The notes below the pieces were generated by a model. It was given only the letters and a program-made list of their open reading frames with translations. It did not search any database and had not been told where the DNA came from. A stretch of DNA of 64,000 nucleotides from Boletus sp. NGJ (lineage: Eukaryota > Basidiomycota > Agaricomycetes > Boletales > Boletaceae). A program made the translations under genes and the position numbers. The DNA is taken from contig JAGTXK010000125.1 of NCBI GenBank assembly GCA_019096195.1, positions 1-64,000 on the forward strand. Reading direction: 5' to 3'. Positions 1-12,670 of the stretch are shown here, piece by piece (position 1 is the first letter of the stretch; the number at the start of each line of letters is the position of its first letter).

Positions 1-183
1 AGGTCAGACTGCTGTTACTGTCCCACCGTCTTGTCTCACTAACAGTCACAATTTCAATATCCATTACAATGCGATCCTTGCAGGGTACAACTATACAGTA
101 AGGTATGCATAATGTACAGAACGATGCGTAACCCTCCACGACAGTTCGGACATCAAACCTCAGGCCTCAGTCTCGGCAACCTC

Positions 184-1512
184 TTATGAGACCTCCGAGT
201 AATTTGTCTTTATCACCGTCTGTCCACCTCTTGGCCCATTCACACTAAACGAACCATCCATGGACGCTAGGCCCATTATCACGAGATACAAACTCTGCTG
301 ATCATCCTCTCCAAGCGGAACGCTCTTGTCTACCTTGAAGTCATACCACACAAACACGAGACGCGACATGACGATGCTCGTCAGCGGAAGCCCCAGGGTG
401 CGGTTGTACCACAGAACGGCCACCAGGAAGGCAAGGAAGATCAAGACGTGCTGCTGGCCACATTCAGCCCAATATGCGAAGCGCCGGATGCCTTGTGGAG
501 GTGGGAGGTATCCCGGGTGGAAGGCGACAAGTTCCACATAACTTGGGAATAAGAGCAGGACACCGCCGACCGCAGCGCACCATGGTACGAAGAGCGAGAC
601 ACGGAGTATGTAGGCCAAGATCCTCCCGAATGTCAAGACGTCGTATTCGGTTCGTGGGACCGCTGTTGTCGGCGTCGGGGACAGGAGAGCACTGCGCTGT
701 GAGTCTGAGAAGATGCGCAGGCGGAGCTCGCTTCGCTGCTTCCTAAACCTGCCCTTGACAAAACTAGACGTAGAACCCGAGATTGTTCCAAACCTGCGAG
801 TGATCGTCCGTGAGTGATGCTTTATATAGCTTGTGAGCGCTCGAGGACGACAACGAAGTAGGAATCAAGGCTCACTGATGGCGTGCTTATGTCTGAGAAC
901 GAGAATCGTCGGTTTGGCAGACTGTAGAAACCCTGGACGTCGAGCTCGATGTCGGAGGTTCGACTTTTTCGAAAGATGCAGGTTTACATACCTCGTCTGG
1001 ATGAGGCTTGACAGACATCCGTTTCCCAAACCGTTCTCTCAATGGACTCGATATCAAAATAGGTGAAATATCATCCGGTCTCTGACAATTCCGAACCGCG
1101 TCGTCATTGCGTTCGCTCAGGTTCATGGATGACGTGTAACAAGAGGGTGCACCGACCTTTTTCTTAAACGCGGCCAGCGCATGTACGACCTTCTTGACCT
1201 TCTTCACCGCCGAAAAAAAATCGCGGGGTTTCGTGACGATGGTGAGCTTCTCTCTGGGAGTACACTTTGGTATGTCGGCCAGGACATTTTGAAGCGGGTA
1301 GCCCAGGTGGAACGTCTGCGCATCATCCTCGGGCGTTGTCGTTCCGGACGACGATGCATATCCGGCCGAGTCAACATCTGTGTCCGATGATGACACGGTA
1401 CTTTTCGAGTGGTTGTGCCGCTCCTGTGGCCGTATCAGTAGGGGTAACAAAAGCGAAGTCAGGGGTGCAATCTCACAAGGATGTGTAGGGACGAAGATGA
1501 AGTGATGCTCAT
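184..1512 (-). CDS. membrane protein of unknown function, basidiomycete-type
   Basis: I do not recognise a named family. A coherent four-exon model reads from ATG at 1512: a short first exon (MSITSSSS...), an intron of about 58 nt with GTGAG donor and ACAG acceptor, then a Ser/Thr/Asp-rich segment ending in lysine-rich PRDFFSAVKKVKKVV, an exon holding PLRERFGKRMSVKPHPDE (ending near 992), and a last exon with a basic stretch (VKGRFRKQRSE) followed by at least two hydrophobic segments, FGRILAYILRVSLFVPW and VLIFLAFLVAVLWYN. The C-terminus (SIVMSRLVFVWYDFKVDKS) looks like a cytosolic tail. The arrangement suggests an N-terminal disordered cytosolic domain and a membrane-anchored C-terminus. The third intron, about 240 nt, is the least certain junction. 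Function unknown; the coding call rests on frame-compatible splice sites and hydrophobic helices. Confidence 0.6.
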
Positions 1513-1774
1513 TGACATATCTAGGACCAAATGAGAGAGGAAAAACAAGGTGGTGGGACAGGAAGAGCTACATCACTCATAAGTATGCGGCCGCTGGTTA
1601 CACAATGCCAGTCGGAACCAGAATCGGGTGTAAGCGTCAGTCCAGTCAGTAACTATAGGTCATATTCGATGACTTAAAAGATGAAACTGGGTTCCCGTCG
1701 GCCCGCTCAAAATGCTTCAGGGACTGAAAGGTTACTCGACACACTGATGCGAATATAGTCTAACCTGCATGGTG

Positions 1775-4700
1775 TCATATGGATAACCAGCGCCGATAGA
1801 GTGATTCGGCTAGGGGGATCGCGCCGGTCGTAATATAAATCAGTGACAAGTTATAAGCCGCTTCACGAGCCACAGAAACGTCCTAAAGCAATACCATGTT
1901 TAGACAGTTTTAGAAGCACTGCCGTCTGACTCACATCACCCTTTCGGTCCTCCACGAGCTGTAATACCTTTTCGTAGTGAGTGACTGCATGCGTGTGCAA
2001 CCCTAAGAATCAATCATGCATGAGACAAGTCGTGAGAATCAGTAGCACCGCCAACGCCAACCTAACTGCTGGAACGCTCTGCCAAAATTGAATTCGATTT
2101 CGGGTAGTACGTGTTCACCAACTTGTCTCCGTGCGGCTCGATACTGTGACAGACATGCAATGCCCTTCGGCCTCTTGTATTAGTACTCCAAGATTTGGTT
2201 ATGGGTATCGTACCTGAGCGATGAGGTGATTGCGATTATCCACTTGACGTTGCATAGCCCTACCCAGGGACGAAAGGGCAAGACACAGGCATATCATCGG
2301 ATCCTCCTGACAATAGTCATACCCGTGCAATAGATAGACTAGTCCGTCGATCAGCACGCAGTAAAGGTCTTCGGTCGATTCCGAGATGGCTTACATATCG
2401 CGCTCTGATAGCTCTTGGCCGCAAGGCACAATTGCCCATACAACGTGACCAGAATTGGATTGTTCTTCGTTGGCAGCCACAAGGGTTTCTTGTCACTCGT
2501 AGGCGTAGAGTCAGCCGCGTCGCCTGCGTCTTCGGCGTCGTCTTCAGGCACATCAACTCCTTTGATGGCTTCATCATCACCGGCTGACTTGACAGCCCCC
2601 AGATGGTATCGCTGGCTCGAATTATTCCATTTCAGGAGTTCTGGCGTCTTTAAGGCACCGTCGCTCAGCCGAACCTCTCTGAGCATGTGTTTCTGTAATG
2701 TGGAGCTGATGAACGAGTCGGCAGGTCGCAAGCCACTGGCGAGTGAGGACAAAAGTATTCGTATGGGCTCATTGTTGAATTGATGGGTGTTGATCAATTT
2801 CCGACATTGCTCGACGACAACGGCGTAATTCTCAACAGCCATTGCACACGCTATGATTTGGGATACGGATGAGTGTTCGAGGACGAAGGCTTACATATAC
2901 ATACTGATTATTGCAAGCCGGATAGTCACTTGCTTTTCTTTGCTTCGGTACCCATTCGACATTAGTATGTGACGCAGAACCTCGTCAGCGAGTTCATATT
3001 CCCCCCGTTTTGCTAATATGAATGCATACTGCATGCCGAAGCAACCTTAAATACATATTATAGGTTGGAGCAATCGCCTCACCTGCATGAAAAGTCGCAG
3101 CCAGTTTTCAAAGGAGACGCCGCGGAACGAGTTAACCTTTCCAGGTTGCTGACTATCATCTTTCGACTTGCGCAGATGCTTGTCCCGTTCTACATAGATC
3201 AGCCACAAGAAGACACCAGCAAGCAGGGTGACACAAACCGATGAGTTCTAATCTCGATGCCATTCTTTCTTCTTCTGTTTCATTCTGGCGCTGCTGTCGT
3301 CGTCTGGGAAACATGCCCCGAAAATCATTGTGCTATCCCGAAATCAGCTAAGCCGGGATACAGAACATGTACCACGTACCCTGCTTGTCAAGAACAGGTT
3401 CCGCGTTTCCCTGAACATCTCCACAAGTTTCTCAGCTTCCAACATCCACTCCCTGACAACTTCATCGCTACATTCCGTGCTTAGGATACTCGGCCACAGC
3501 TCTTCGACCCGTTTGTATCCGAGTAAGACTTCCTTCTCACGTTGTTCCTCGAGAGCCTTCAGGTCAGCCAAAGTGAGTCGGCCATTTTTAGTGGCAGCCT
3601 TTCCTTTTGGTCGGGTATGAGACTTCTCATCGAATAGGGAAGCACCAGGCTGGGAACCCAAAGGTGCACCAGGGATTGCCGTGCCTTCTACTTGTCCTGG
3701 GCGACGCTTCCTAGCATCAATGACTAGGTGGCGAATAACTCTCATTTTAAATTGTGATTGTATGGAAATATGTACCTTGATAAACCAGTTCAAGGGCTTT
3801 TCGGGGCTCGTCCATGATTTCATAGAGTTCTGCAAGCTTCATCTTGGCATCGGTATTAAAAGGGTCTGCATCGATGACTTTACGTCGGGTCAGTTTGGCG
3901 GTGACTCGCAATCAACGAACAACGACAGACCCACCCTGCTTGTACACTTCAGATGCTTCGCGTACGTCACCTTGCATTCTGCGGCATGTGGCGACTTGCA
4001 AAAGGATATACAAACTACTTGTCTATACAAGCACCTTAGGGGAAATTGTTTTTGAGTAGCGTGAAATGGCGTACCGCAGGGTCAGCACCAAGGATCTCAT
4101 AGATCGGACCTGCATCGGAATACATCTCCAGTTCGAAATAAGCGTCTGCAATTTCTCCAAACAAGGCAGCGTAATCTAACGCATCCTGTGACAAAACGAT
4201 ATCGGCATGCATCTAGTAGTGGCGCAGATTTTTGAGTTCAAGTCAACATCCAGGGGACGTCCACCAACCTTACCCTCTTCGGTGTCACCCCATTTGATCC
4301 GAGCTACTGCGAGTCGGTGACGGGCATTTATATCCAGTGGATAGTAACCGGGCTTAACGTCACCTGCCCGATGCACGACTTCGGTTCCTTCCTGGCCAGG
4401 TATATCATACTCTCTGTCGTCTTCACAGACGTCCCAAAATTTCTGAGTCGCTCTACCCTGAAGCCATCGACACCCTTTTCGGATCGTATCTATTGCCCGT
4501 TCATATTCGTTCATTGTATTGTAGAGATCTGCGAGGACAAGTAATTCAATGAAACCAAACCTCGACTGTTCATTCTGTCCAGAGATGGATGGGTCCAAAA
4601 CATGGCCAAGGGGGTTCAAGGCTTGATTGTATTCTAGTGCATCCTGATAGAGGGAGGCGCACAGAGCAAAATCGGCGAGCTCGATGAGAATCGGTCGGAG

Positions 4701-5737
4701 CTCAGTGAGGACGGTGACGTCATGTGGGAAGCGCTTGAGGATTGCCAAGAGAGAATGACGAGCCTGGTGAACAAAGCGGTGCCCAATGAGTCCCAGCAAG
4801 TAGACCTGAAGACGTCCTTACCGTTCGGAGATCGCGCATCTCCCCAGCAAGACTAGCACGATCCCAGAGGGCGTCCACATTTTCAGGGTCGAGGCTGTAC
4901 AGTTTCGTGTAACAATACAATGCCTGCTGGTTGAATCCGAGGTGCCTGACGAGATTCTCAACAACGAAAATTCGTTTCTTGGTTCTGAATGTTACCTGGA
5001 TTGTCGGGCCAGCCGTTCCCACTCCTCTGAGTCACATCTAAGATGAGCAGCCATGATGCGTAGCTGAAGAGCTTTTTGGGGTTCGTTCTTATCTTCGTAG
5101 CACTGTGCAAGAACAGTCCAAGCAGGGATGGCACGTGGCTCGATTCGAATGACCTCTTGCATCACTCGAATGGCTTCGGTGAGGTTGTTGTCGATGTAAG
5201 CCTGGTTGCCCTCTCCTATGAACGCTCGAACCTGATGCGAGAGCACAGGTCCAACTCTACGTTCGCGCTGCACGATCATCCGTAATTCAGCACATGAAAG
5301 AATGTGTTCAAATAGAGAATTTTTACCTTCTTTCTTTTCTTCTTCCCGACACCAGAAGCCTCCCGTAAATCATCCCGAAACAGGGCGTCCTGGTCTTCAA
5401 GACGAATATCCCACTCTCGTTGCAACACTCCCGTATTCGAGATGTCATCTGCTGTCCGAATGTTGCGAACGAGGCGTCTGCATCACTGGATGTTAAATGC
5501 CATGCACGCCCATCAATTTGATTACACTTACTCAAAGTCTGCGTCGACGTCTGCATCCCTAGATGCATGCGTTTGATCATCCAACTCTGATTCCTCGCTT
5601 TCAGATTCTTCACCCTCGCCTATGAGCCCTGAACTCGAGCTAAGGGAGTCTGGGTCGTCTTCGTCTGGAAACTGTTCGTCCCTGTCTAGCGACCCTTAAC
5701 ACAAAGTTTGCTCACAGATATCGTGGTCGTCTAGCAT
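1775..5737 (-). CDS. sfc4: transcription factor TFIIIC subunit Sfc4/Tfc4 (TPR protein)
   Basis: This is the TPR-rich tau131/Sfc4 (GTF3C3) subunit of TFIIIC, which in this family recruits TFIIIB to RNA polymerase III genes. The reading starts at ATG 5737 (MLDDHDI), enters an acidic Ser/Glu/Asp-rich region typical of the N-terminus, then a basic GKKKRK patch. Tetratricopeptide repeats follow, for example NQAYIDNNLTEAIRVMQEVI, IPAWTVLAQCYEDKNEPQKA and LFRHLGFNQQALYCYTKLY-like units near 4.7-5.3 kb. C-terminal TPRs include GLHTHAVTHYEKVLQLVED and REAAYNLSLIYITTGAIPLA, and the protein ends YRRWLSI with stop at 1775. About ten short introns are needed, so the frame changes often. Nearly 4 kb of gene agrees with the roughly 1000-residue family length. 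Family identification is strong; individual exon limits are not all resolved. Confidence 0.85.
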
Positions 5738-6585
5738 TGTTACTTGGAAGTGAGAGTAAAGTGGGAAATTTTTGCCGTGTTCGTTGACTGGTGTTCGCTT
5801 GTTTGACACCTTTCCACGTGGTTATCTTATCACTGCAAAAAAAAAAATCTGGCTGCATCTGCAAAGCAGACGAGTAACGTTATCGCCTCACGACCGTTGA
5901 GCAATTCTTTCGCAAGTAGCGAGCCCCCTTTGAGCTCTCTCATTGGCTGATGAGCATCTAACCGATCCCAAAAAGTTTTTACAGCACAAACCCTGACCTA
6001 TTCCAAACTGGGTGTCCCAAAAACGCTGCGTTTTCGTGTTTTCGGTTTGTAGATGTGAACTTTTCCCCTGACCGCCGTAACGCGGAAGGGTCCAAATGAA
6101 TTGAAGATTGGATGGCCTGTGAATCTCACTCCCATGGGCTCTACCGTTCTCTGAGGCCGCCGTCAACTTTGACCCATAACATTGGGTTGAGTTTCGCAGC
6201 AGACTCGCCAGTGTCGCCAAGGTCACCCACCAGCCATGGAACCATCCCACCCATGGACCCCGACCAGTGACCACCAAGGTAACTTGACGCCACAAACGTT
6301 CAACTTTCAAGATGACGAATTATGAAACTTAGAAATTGGCGGGCGACAAGCGAGAGCCTCGTGAGTCGTGATGCTACTTCCCGATTGCATGGATGAGAGT
6401 TTCTCCCACGTATACCCACCACTCTTGACAACCTGTGGACTTCGCAGTACGAGTAAAGTGCAATAAATAGCCATCGTGCATGCCGTTGTTGACATCTCCC
6501 TCAAGATAACGCACGTATTCCACAGAAGATACGCCCAGGGATCCTGCGATCCCTCACATCAAACGCCTCGAACCACGTTCTCATC
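5738..6585. promoter_or_regulatory. divergent intergenic region between sfc4 and the membrane protein gene
   Basis: About 850 bp separates the sfc4 start (5737, minus) from the start at 6586 (plus). It contains a poly-A/T tract near 5836 and no reading frame I can support. By position it must hold both 5' regions. I see no clear regulatory motif. Confidence 0.4.
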
Positions 6586-7843
6586 ATGGCTAACTACTTC
6601 GATACGGTACGGCCATGGTCTCGTACTGTGCAAAGTGGGTAGCTGGCTTCCATTTTTCTTCCCACACAAGTTGATGTGAAATAAAAAGTCCCCTCGACGC
6701 TCGCGCATGTTGTAGGCATTCTCACCACGATATTCCGACTATTATATCGCTGGCATTTATCCAAGTTTTGGTGGGAGGACACATGGGCTGCCTTGGCCCT
6801 CATATGTGACATTGCATGTCTCGCCAGCATCTGGATGGAAACAGCCCCGCATAATCGTGAGTTCCCTTAGCAAGCGACCTGTGTGTGACTGAAAAAAAAG
6901 CATCACTTCAGCATATACAACACCCCAGATAGATCTTGTGTCAGATTGGCTCCTTTCAATGACCATCACTTCCATCCTTTGGTAAGAGCTGCAAGAGGTG
7001 AATTCACGAGCCAACTCTTTACATCTTTGACCCTAGGTTCGCCAGAATGAGCATTCTGTGCTCGATAGTTCGGATAGCAAATCCGATGCCAAAATTACGA
7101 TGCATCGCGTATTGCATCGGTGGCATGTTCTTGGCGATAGAGGCAGGAATGATAGCTCAGAAAATTTTCATCTGTGTGGAGAGCCTCTGCAGGTTCACAA
7201 ATTCTGTGGCCATCGCGCAACTCGTCAGTGAGTAAATCCCCCCCTGGCTCGTCTTCCCCTACGGACTTGCATCAACGTTGAACTGATACGGTCGTCGGAA
7301 AACTCCAAAGCGGATGTCATCTCAGATATCATTCTCGTCGTCGCCCCGGTACGGTTTCTTCGAGACGTGAAGCTTTCTTGGGGCCGTCGCGTCCTCGTTC
7401 TTTCCGCGTTTTCCGCCTGTATACTCATCAGCGGAGTCACCATCCTTCATTCGGTCCTCCTTTTCGAATCGTCCACAAACGTAACGCTTATCATTGGCCA
7501 TATAAAGGTAAATGCCATGCTTCCCCTCGAGGAGGACGCTTGTTGTAACCCCCGCTCATAACCTACACACTAGGCTGCGCTCGCTCTATTCTTGTGCAAC
7601 TCCCTCGTCCTCGTCACGTTTGTCTTTCGCTTGTGTCGAAAGTCGAAAGTCGACCTGGAAAACTCTGTGACCGAAGGCTGCGGCAGTGTGGTCGACAGTA
7701 ATGCCGTGGAATTCACTAGCATTATCGACCTTCCAAGCAAGCTTAGCTCACACGCGTACCCCGTGACGTCTGTGGTACAGAGTAAAGGGGATGTCGCCTA
7801 CACCAAAGGGCTTACGATGGGCACGTCGGCTGCATCGGCATGA
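6586..7843 (+). CDS. rhodopsin-like integral membrane protein (fungal 7-TM family)
   Basis: A multi-exon gene for a polytopic membrane protein of the fungal rhodopsin-domain type common in Agaricomycetes. From ATG 6586 (MANYFDT) a first exon is spliced to LTTIFRLLYRWHLSKFWWED, giving the basic loop and WxDDxWA-like segment of the family. Hydrophobic segments follow: WAALALICDIACLASIW, then MSILCSIVRIANP leading into the CIAYCIGGMFLAIEAGMIAQK helix, a Cys-containing loop, a helix around 7310-7360 ending APVRFLRDVKLSWGRR, LVLSAFSACILISGVTILHS, and finally LALFLCNSLVLVTFVFRLCRK after a 65-nt intron (7508-7572). The cytosolic tail (EFTSIIDLPSKLSS...) ends at 7843. Seven or so helices fit the fold. 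Ligand and role are unknown. First-intron junction is tentative. Confidence 0.7.
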
Positions 7844-8099
7844 GACCCGTCCCACACTGAAAAAGCGACTGCTGTCACAAAAGTGCCGAGGATTGAGTGG
7901 TACTATTACCATGTATGTGTTATGTGGCTAGTTACGTGCAGCAGCAGGCATGCTAGTAAGCACCTGGGTGTTCTCGGTATGTGCGGATGATTGTTATGTA
8001 TACTTGCATCGTGCGAGACATGATGGCAGGACCTACATAATACAAGACACAAACAAGTCCTCGCGACATGCACCAGACGCAGAGGGCGTCTTCCCCACG

Positions 8100-10080
8100 A
8101 TGGCTAGTCCAACGGTCTCGATACAGATATGCTCAGCGCCGATGGTCCCAGCAGTCGCACCGGAGAGCATCGGGTGCGGTGTGAGGTTGGCAAGCCTATA
8201 ATACCCGTTGAGACTGTCGCAGCCGTGTCGACTAGTAAACAGGTCCGGTGCTACAAACCCCCGAAAACGTATCACGGTGTGGTAACTTATATAAATCCTC
8301 CCTCATTCTAACAGCCCTTATGCGCCCTTCCCCCAATCGTCGATCTGAAATATCTCACTAACCTTACACCTCCCCACCATTGGGAAACGAAACTTTACTC
8401 TCGTCTTCCTTTCGTTGAATACTCCCATCATCTTCGTCCCGTCGGATCGAGAGCACCTCCAAGTGAATCACGTTCGGTTCCGATCGTGGCCCGACGGGTA
8501 TATTCGACGAGGACGCCACCATAGACGCCACCTGTGTGCCCGGCGTCGCATTCGTCCATCCCTCCCCCCGTGCGATCCGCCAAATGATGAGAAGCGACGT
8601 GATCGTCTGTAGGACCCAAATGCACGCGATGAAATATCTCAATCTCACGAACCGACATGACAAACGAGAACACCACGTGCACCAGGATACACAGTGGCAC
8701 GCATGTTGCTCACCTGAACATGGAAAATGACCTGCAGAAGGATATTCACTCCCGGACTCCCGAGCGCGTACACTATGATGACGATGACGAGAAAGCTAGT
8801 GTATATCGCTGCGGACTCGACCACCACCGCGGCGATGCTCACATAGAGATGGCCGTGCCCTCGTCCGAGTTGGCTCACAATACAGCGTCGATGGACGAGC
8901 AACCGTCCGGCGATGAATCCGGTCGCAGCGAGGTTCAGCGCGAGCGAGGAGATGCTATAGGCAAGGATGTAGATGGTAGGTGGCGAGGTCTGAAGGCTAT
9001 GGTAGACGACAAGACTGCCGGTGACTGACATTCCGGGACGGTGGGGAAGGCATAGGGTTGGGGGACAGTCAGCGTGGATGACAGTATCATCGGTGCAGTG
9101 TTGGACGCACCGAACATAGCGATAAAGAAGGGCAATGGTATGGCGACACCGAGCCACCACAGTCGCTCCCCCGTACCGCATACTACCCGACACCGCCATA
9201 CCTTGGATACGTGTGAGTCATCTCCTCGAATGATACATGCAACCTAGACAGTCTTACCAACAGGGACTCCATCATCCAATTAGCGACCACGAGCAAGATA
9301 GTTTGGGCAACAGAGGGGGGGACCGACCATTCGTTATTCAAAAATGCACTCGGCCCACCGGGATAATTCCGCTGCGTGATAAATCCCATTTGGATCCAGT
9401 CGAGGAGGAGCCCCTGCGATGTCGTCATGATCGCGAACAAGACGGCGACGTATACCAAGAGGATGATATCCATGCGACTGCGCCTGGGGGTACGTCTTCG
9501 GAGGATGGCAAGAAATGTCAAGGTGCTGAGTGTGGTTTCGATGCCAAAGAAGAGGCTGCTGAGGAAGGCACCTTGGAGCCATGTTTCCTCTTGGATGATG
9601 GTACTCTTTGATTCGTCTGGAGCATAAGAGGAAGACGACGCCATGATGAATGGTTTGATACGCGGTACGAACCCGTCACCCAGGGCGAGTACAATTTTTG
9701 GATGGATGTTGGCCAGAAGAACCTGAGGTAGACATAAAAAGAGGCGGTCGGGGAAACGATGAGCCCGATGGAACACCTATCCTTGGAGGTCTGATCTATC
9801 ATATATACTGTCAATGATACTGCTCAGTCCTGGGAGTGTGATGGCATCTTCCTACCGCAAGGCCTCACGGCCCGGCCCCCGACAACCTGAACTCCCACAA
9901 TGCACCGCGGGTGCTGTGCATGTTCAGAACGGTAGAGCAGTCCTTGAGGGTTCGGATCTGATTTATAGTGAACCTGAGGAAAATTCAGGACCTGGTTCAT
10001 GCTGTGCTGCAGAAAAGTACTTTGTTAGCTACTATAATGCTGTTCCGAGCCTGATTTGATCTCCCTGAGGTGATGGCATC
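8100..10080. repeat. tandem segmental duplication, unit 1
   Basis: This segment resembles 10790-12670 along its whole length, in the same orientation. It covers 3' flanking DNA (around 8130-8280), a complete 7-TM-like gene, and 5' flanking DNA (around 9850-10070, including matching text around the ACAACCTGAACTCCCACAAT motif in both units). The flanks differ more than the exons. The offset between copies is about 2.6 kb. Confidence 0.85.
8364..9644 (-). CDS. 7-TM-like membrane protein, tandem copy 1 (frame probably disrupted)
   Basis: Member of an expanded agaricomycete family of multi-pass membrane proteins of unknown role. From ATG 9644 (MASSSSYAPDESKS) helices include LQGAFLSSLFFGIETTLST, MDIILLVYVAVLFAIMTTS, AQTILLVVANWMMESLLVR, WLGVAIPLPFFIAMF, a helix in YILAYSISSLALNLAATGF, and SAAIYTSFLVIVIIVYALG. 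The C-terminal exon holds TSLLIIWRIARGEGWT and a hydrophilic tail ending NGGEV at 8364. A GTGCGT donor and TCAG acceptor define the intron around 9035-9112, and a second intron precedes the last exon. Relative to copy 2, one base is missing just after EEMTHT (about 9203-9213), which puts the downstream helices out of frame. Either this copy is decaying or the base is a sequence error. Confidence 0.7.
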
Positions 10081-10789
10081 CGAGTCATTGAGGATATCGA
10101 ATGTCAAACATTCGAAAGACCACCAAGCATGAACGCGGCGGGCACATGAGCAACACTTTCCAAATCGGGACAGCGCTCCGAGAGCGTAGACGAGTCGGAG
10201 TCGACAGGGCAACGTTTCAAGTTTCAACGTTCAATACGCGTCTGCCTTGCAGTAGAGCCTACCAATCCGTTTTATTGTGCTGGAGCCTGACAGACTCAGG
10301 TCGTGATGGGGCTCGCTCCAGGAATGCGCTACTGTCCACTTCACCAGGTGCCAGGACGCTCTCAGCCGCTGCATCGCACTATGGCTCGCCCGTTCTTCAC
10401 CGTTGATCCACTCAGTCATTTGATCGTCACGCAGAGACTACAGTTGCTCTGATGGAAGGGCTGTTCCGTATCGGTCTTGCATTAGACTTTCAAGTATGTG
10501 CTCCTCCTCTTGCCGCCGTGTTATTCGCTTGCACGCTAGGATGCCGTTTCCCGTTTCACACTTGATTCCGCATCCGAATATTTGCTTGGGCATCGCGTAG
10601 AGTCACCAACGGCCCTCGTGCCAGTGGGGTCGAGCTTTTCTTGTGAACCCACTTCTGTCGTCTCAGAGTCTGTCTCGCAGGGAGACTAAAACTCGGCAAG
10701 TTCCGGGATGGAACTGTTCGACCTTTCGACAGACGCAAGATGGACCGAACATAGAACTGGACTGGGACTGGAACCGGGTTGAACCACCG

Positions 10790-12670
10790 CACACGGCTCA
10801 ATACAGAAATGTTCAACGCCAATGGTTACAGCAGTCGTGCCAGAGAGCACCCGGTGGGGTACAATATTGACAAGCCTACCCGAAGAAACTGTCCCAGTCG
10901 TTTCGACTGAACACGTCCGGTGCCGCAAATCCCCAAAACGTATCACGATGTGGTATCTAAATCCTCCCTCAGTCAAATAGCTTCCATGCGCCTTCCCCCA
11001 GGGCCACTAACTTCACACCTCCCCACCATTGGGAAACGAAAGATTGCTCCCGTTCCCCTTTCGTCGAATACTCCCGTCCTCGTCTCGTTGCGTTGAAATC
11101 ATTTCCAAATGGATCACATTCGATTCCGACCGTGGCTCGACGCGCGTAATTGACGAGGACGCCACCGCAGAGGCTACCACTGTGCCCGTCGAATTCGTCC
11201 ATCCCTCCCCCCGTGCGATCCGCCAAATGATGAGGAGCGACGTGATCATCTATAGGGCCCCCCGATAAGATATCTCAGTCTCACGAACCGACATGACAGA
11301 CGATTGCAATATCAAGTGCACCAGCGCACATGCTGGCAGCTGCACTGCTCACCTGAACATGCCAAACGGCCTGCTGAAGGAGGTTTGTTGCCGGACTTGC
11401 GAGCGCGTACGCTACGATAACGATGAGGAGAAAGCCCGTGTATATGGCCGCGGATTCGACCACCACCGCCGCAATGCCCACATAGAGTTTGCCGTGTTCT
11501 CGTCCCAGTTGGCTCACAACACGGTGTCGATGGACGAGCAACCGCCCGGCGATGAATCCGGTCGCAGTGAGGTTGAGCGCGAGCGAGGAGATGCTATAGG
11601 CGAGGGCGTAGATGGTGGGTGGTACACCGTGAAGGCCATTGTAGATGTAGAGACTGCTGGTGACTGGCATTCCGGAGGGAGGGACAGTCAGCGTGGATGA
11701 ACGATACCATCGGTTCAGCGTCGGGCGCACCGAACACAGTAATCAACAGGAGCAACGGTATGGCGACACCGAGCCACCACAATCGCTCCCTCGTACCGCA
11801 CACTACCCGACACCGCCATACCTTGAACCACGTGTGAGCCATCTCCTCGAATAATACATGCAACGTAGACAGTCTCACCAACAGGGACTCCATCATCCAA
11901 TTTGCGATCGCGGCCAGGACAGTTTCGGCAAGACTGCTTGGGATCGAATACGCGTTATTGAAGAACGCGCTCGGCCCACCGGGATAATTCCGCTGCGTGA
12001 TAAACCCCATTTGGATCCACTCGAGGAGGAGCGCCTGTGATGCCGTCACGATCAGAAACAAGACGGCGATATATACCAAGAAAATGATATCCATGCGACT
12101 GCGCCTGGGGGTACGTCTTCGGAGGATGGCAAGAAATGTCAAGGTGCTGAGTGTGGTTTCGACGCCAAAGAAGAGGCTGCTGAGGAAGGCACCTTGGAGC
12201 CATGTTTCCTCTTGGATGATGGTACTCTTTGATTCGTCTGGAGCATAAGAGGGAGACAACGCCATGATGAATGGTTTGACACGCGGTACGAGCCCGTCAC
12301 CCAGGGTGAGTACGATTTTTGGATGGATGTTGGCCAGAAGAACCTGAGGAGGACATAAAAAGAGGCAGTCGGAGAAACGATGAGCCTGATGGGACACCTA
12401 TCCTCGGAGTATGATACTGCTCAGCCTCCCTGGGAGTGTGATGGATCATAAATTACGATATCATGGTCCGGCCTCCGACAACCTGAACTCCCACAATGCA
12501 CCTCGGGTGTTGTGCATGATCAGAAAGGTAGAGCAGTACTTGGGAAAAATTCGGATCTGATTCAGAGTGAACTTGAGTAAAATTTGGGACCTGGTCCATG
12601 CTGTGCGGGAGAAAGTGCTTTGTTGACTACTACAATGCTGTTCCAAGCCTGATTTGATCTCCCTGATGTG
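10790..12670. repeat. tandem segmental duplication, unit 2
   Basis: Direct repeat partner of 8100-10080. Homology begins in the 3' flank of the gene (10800-10960), spans all exons and introns, and runs into the 5' flank as far as the shared CCTGATTTGATCTCCCTGA text at about 12645-12665. Confidence 0.85.
11013..12265 (-). CDS. 7-TM-like membrane protein, tandem copy 2 (intact)
   Basis: Paralogue of the gene at 8364-9644 with an open spliced frame. Exon 1 runs 12265-11731 (start MALSPSYAPDESKS), exon 2 11663-11353, exon 3 11249-11013; 535, 311 and 237 nt sum to 361 codons, so 360 residues. Introns have GTGCGC/CCAG and GTGAGC/ATAG ends. About seven hydrophobic segments are visible: SSLFFGVETTLSTLTFLAI, MDIIFLVYIAVLFLIVTAS, LAETVLAAIANWMMES, WWLGVAIPLLLLITVF, ALAYSISSLALNLTATGF, AIYTGFLLIVIVAYALASP and TSLLIIWRIARGEGW. 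The tail is Ser/Arg/Asp-rich and ends SFPNGGEV. No ligand-binding motif is recognisable. Plasma-membrane receptor or transporter roles are both possible; the fold inference is only from hydropathy and family resemblance. Confidence 0.75.

Noticed and set aside
5888-6310. 140-codon minus-strand frame in the divergent promoter region
   Set aside because: No recognisable motif and located between two divergent starts; treated as non-coding.
9035-9130. Apparent frame break between the fourth and fifth hydrophobic segments in both 7-TM copies
   Set aside because: Both copies have a good GTGCGT or GTGCGC donor and a CAG acceptor that join in phase, so this is an intron. The copy 2 total of 1083 nt divides by three.
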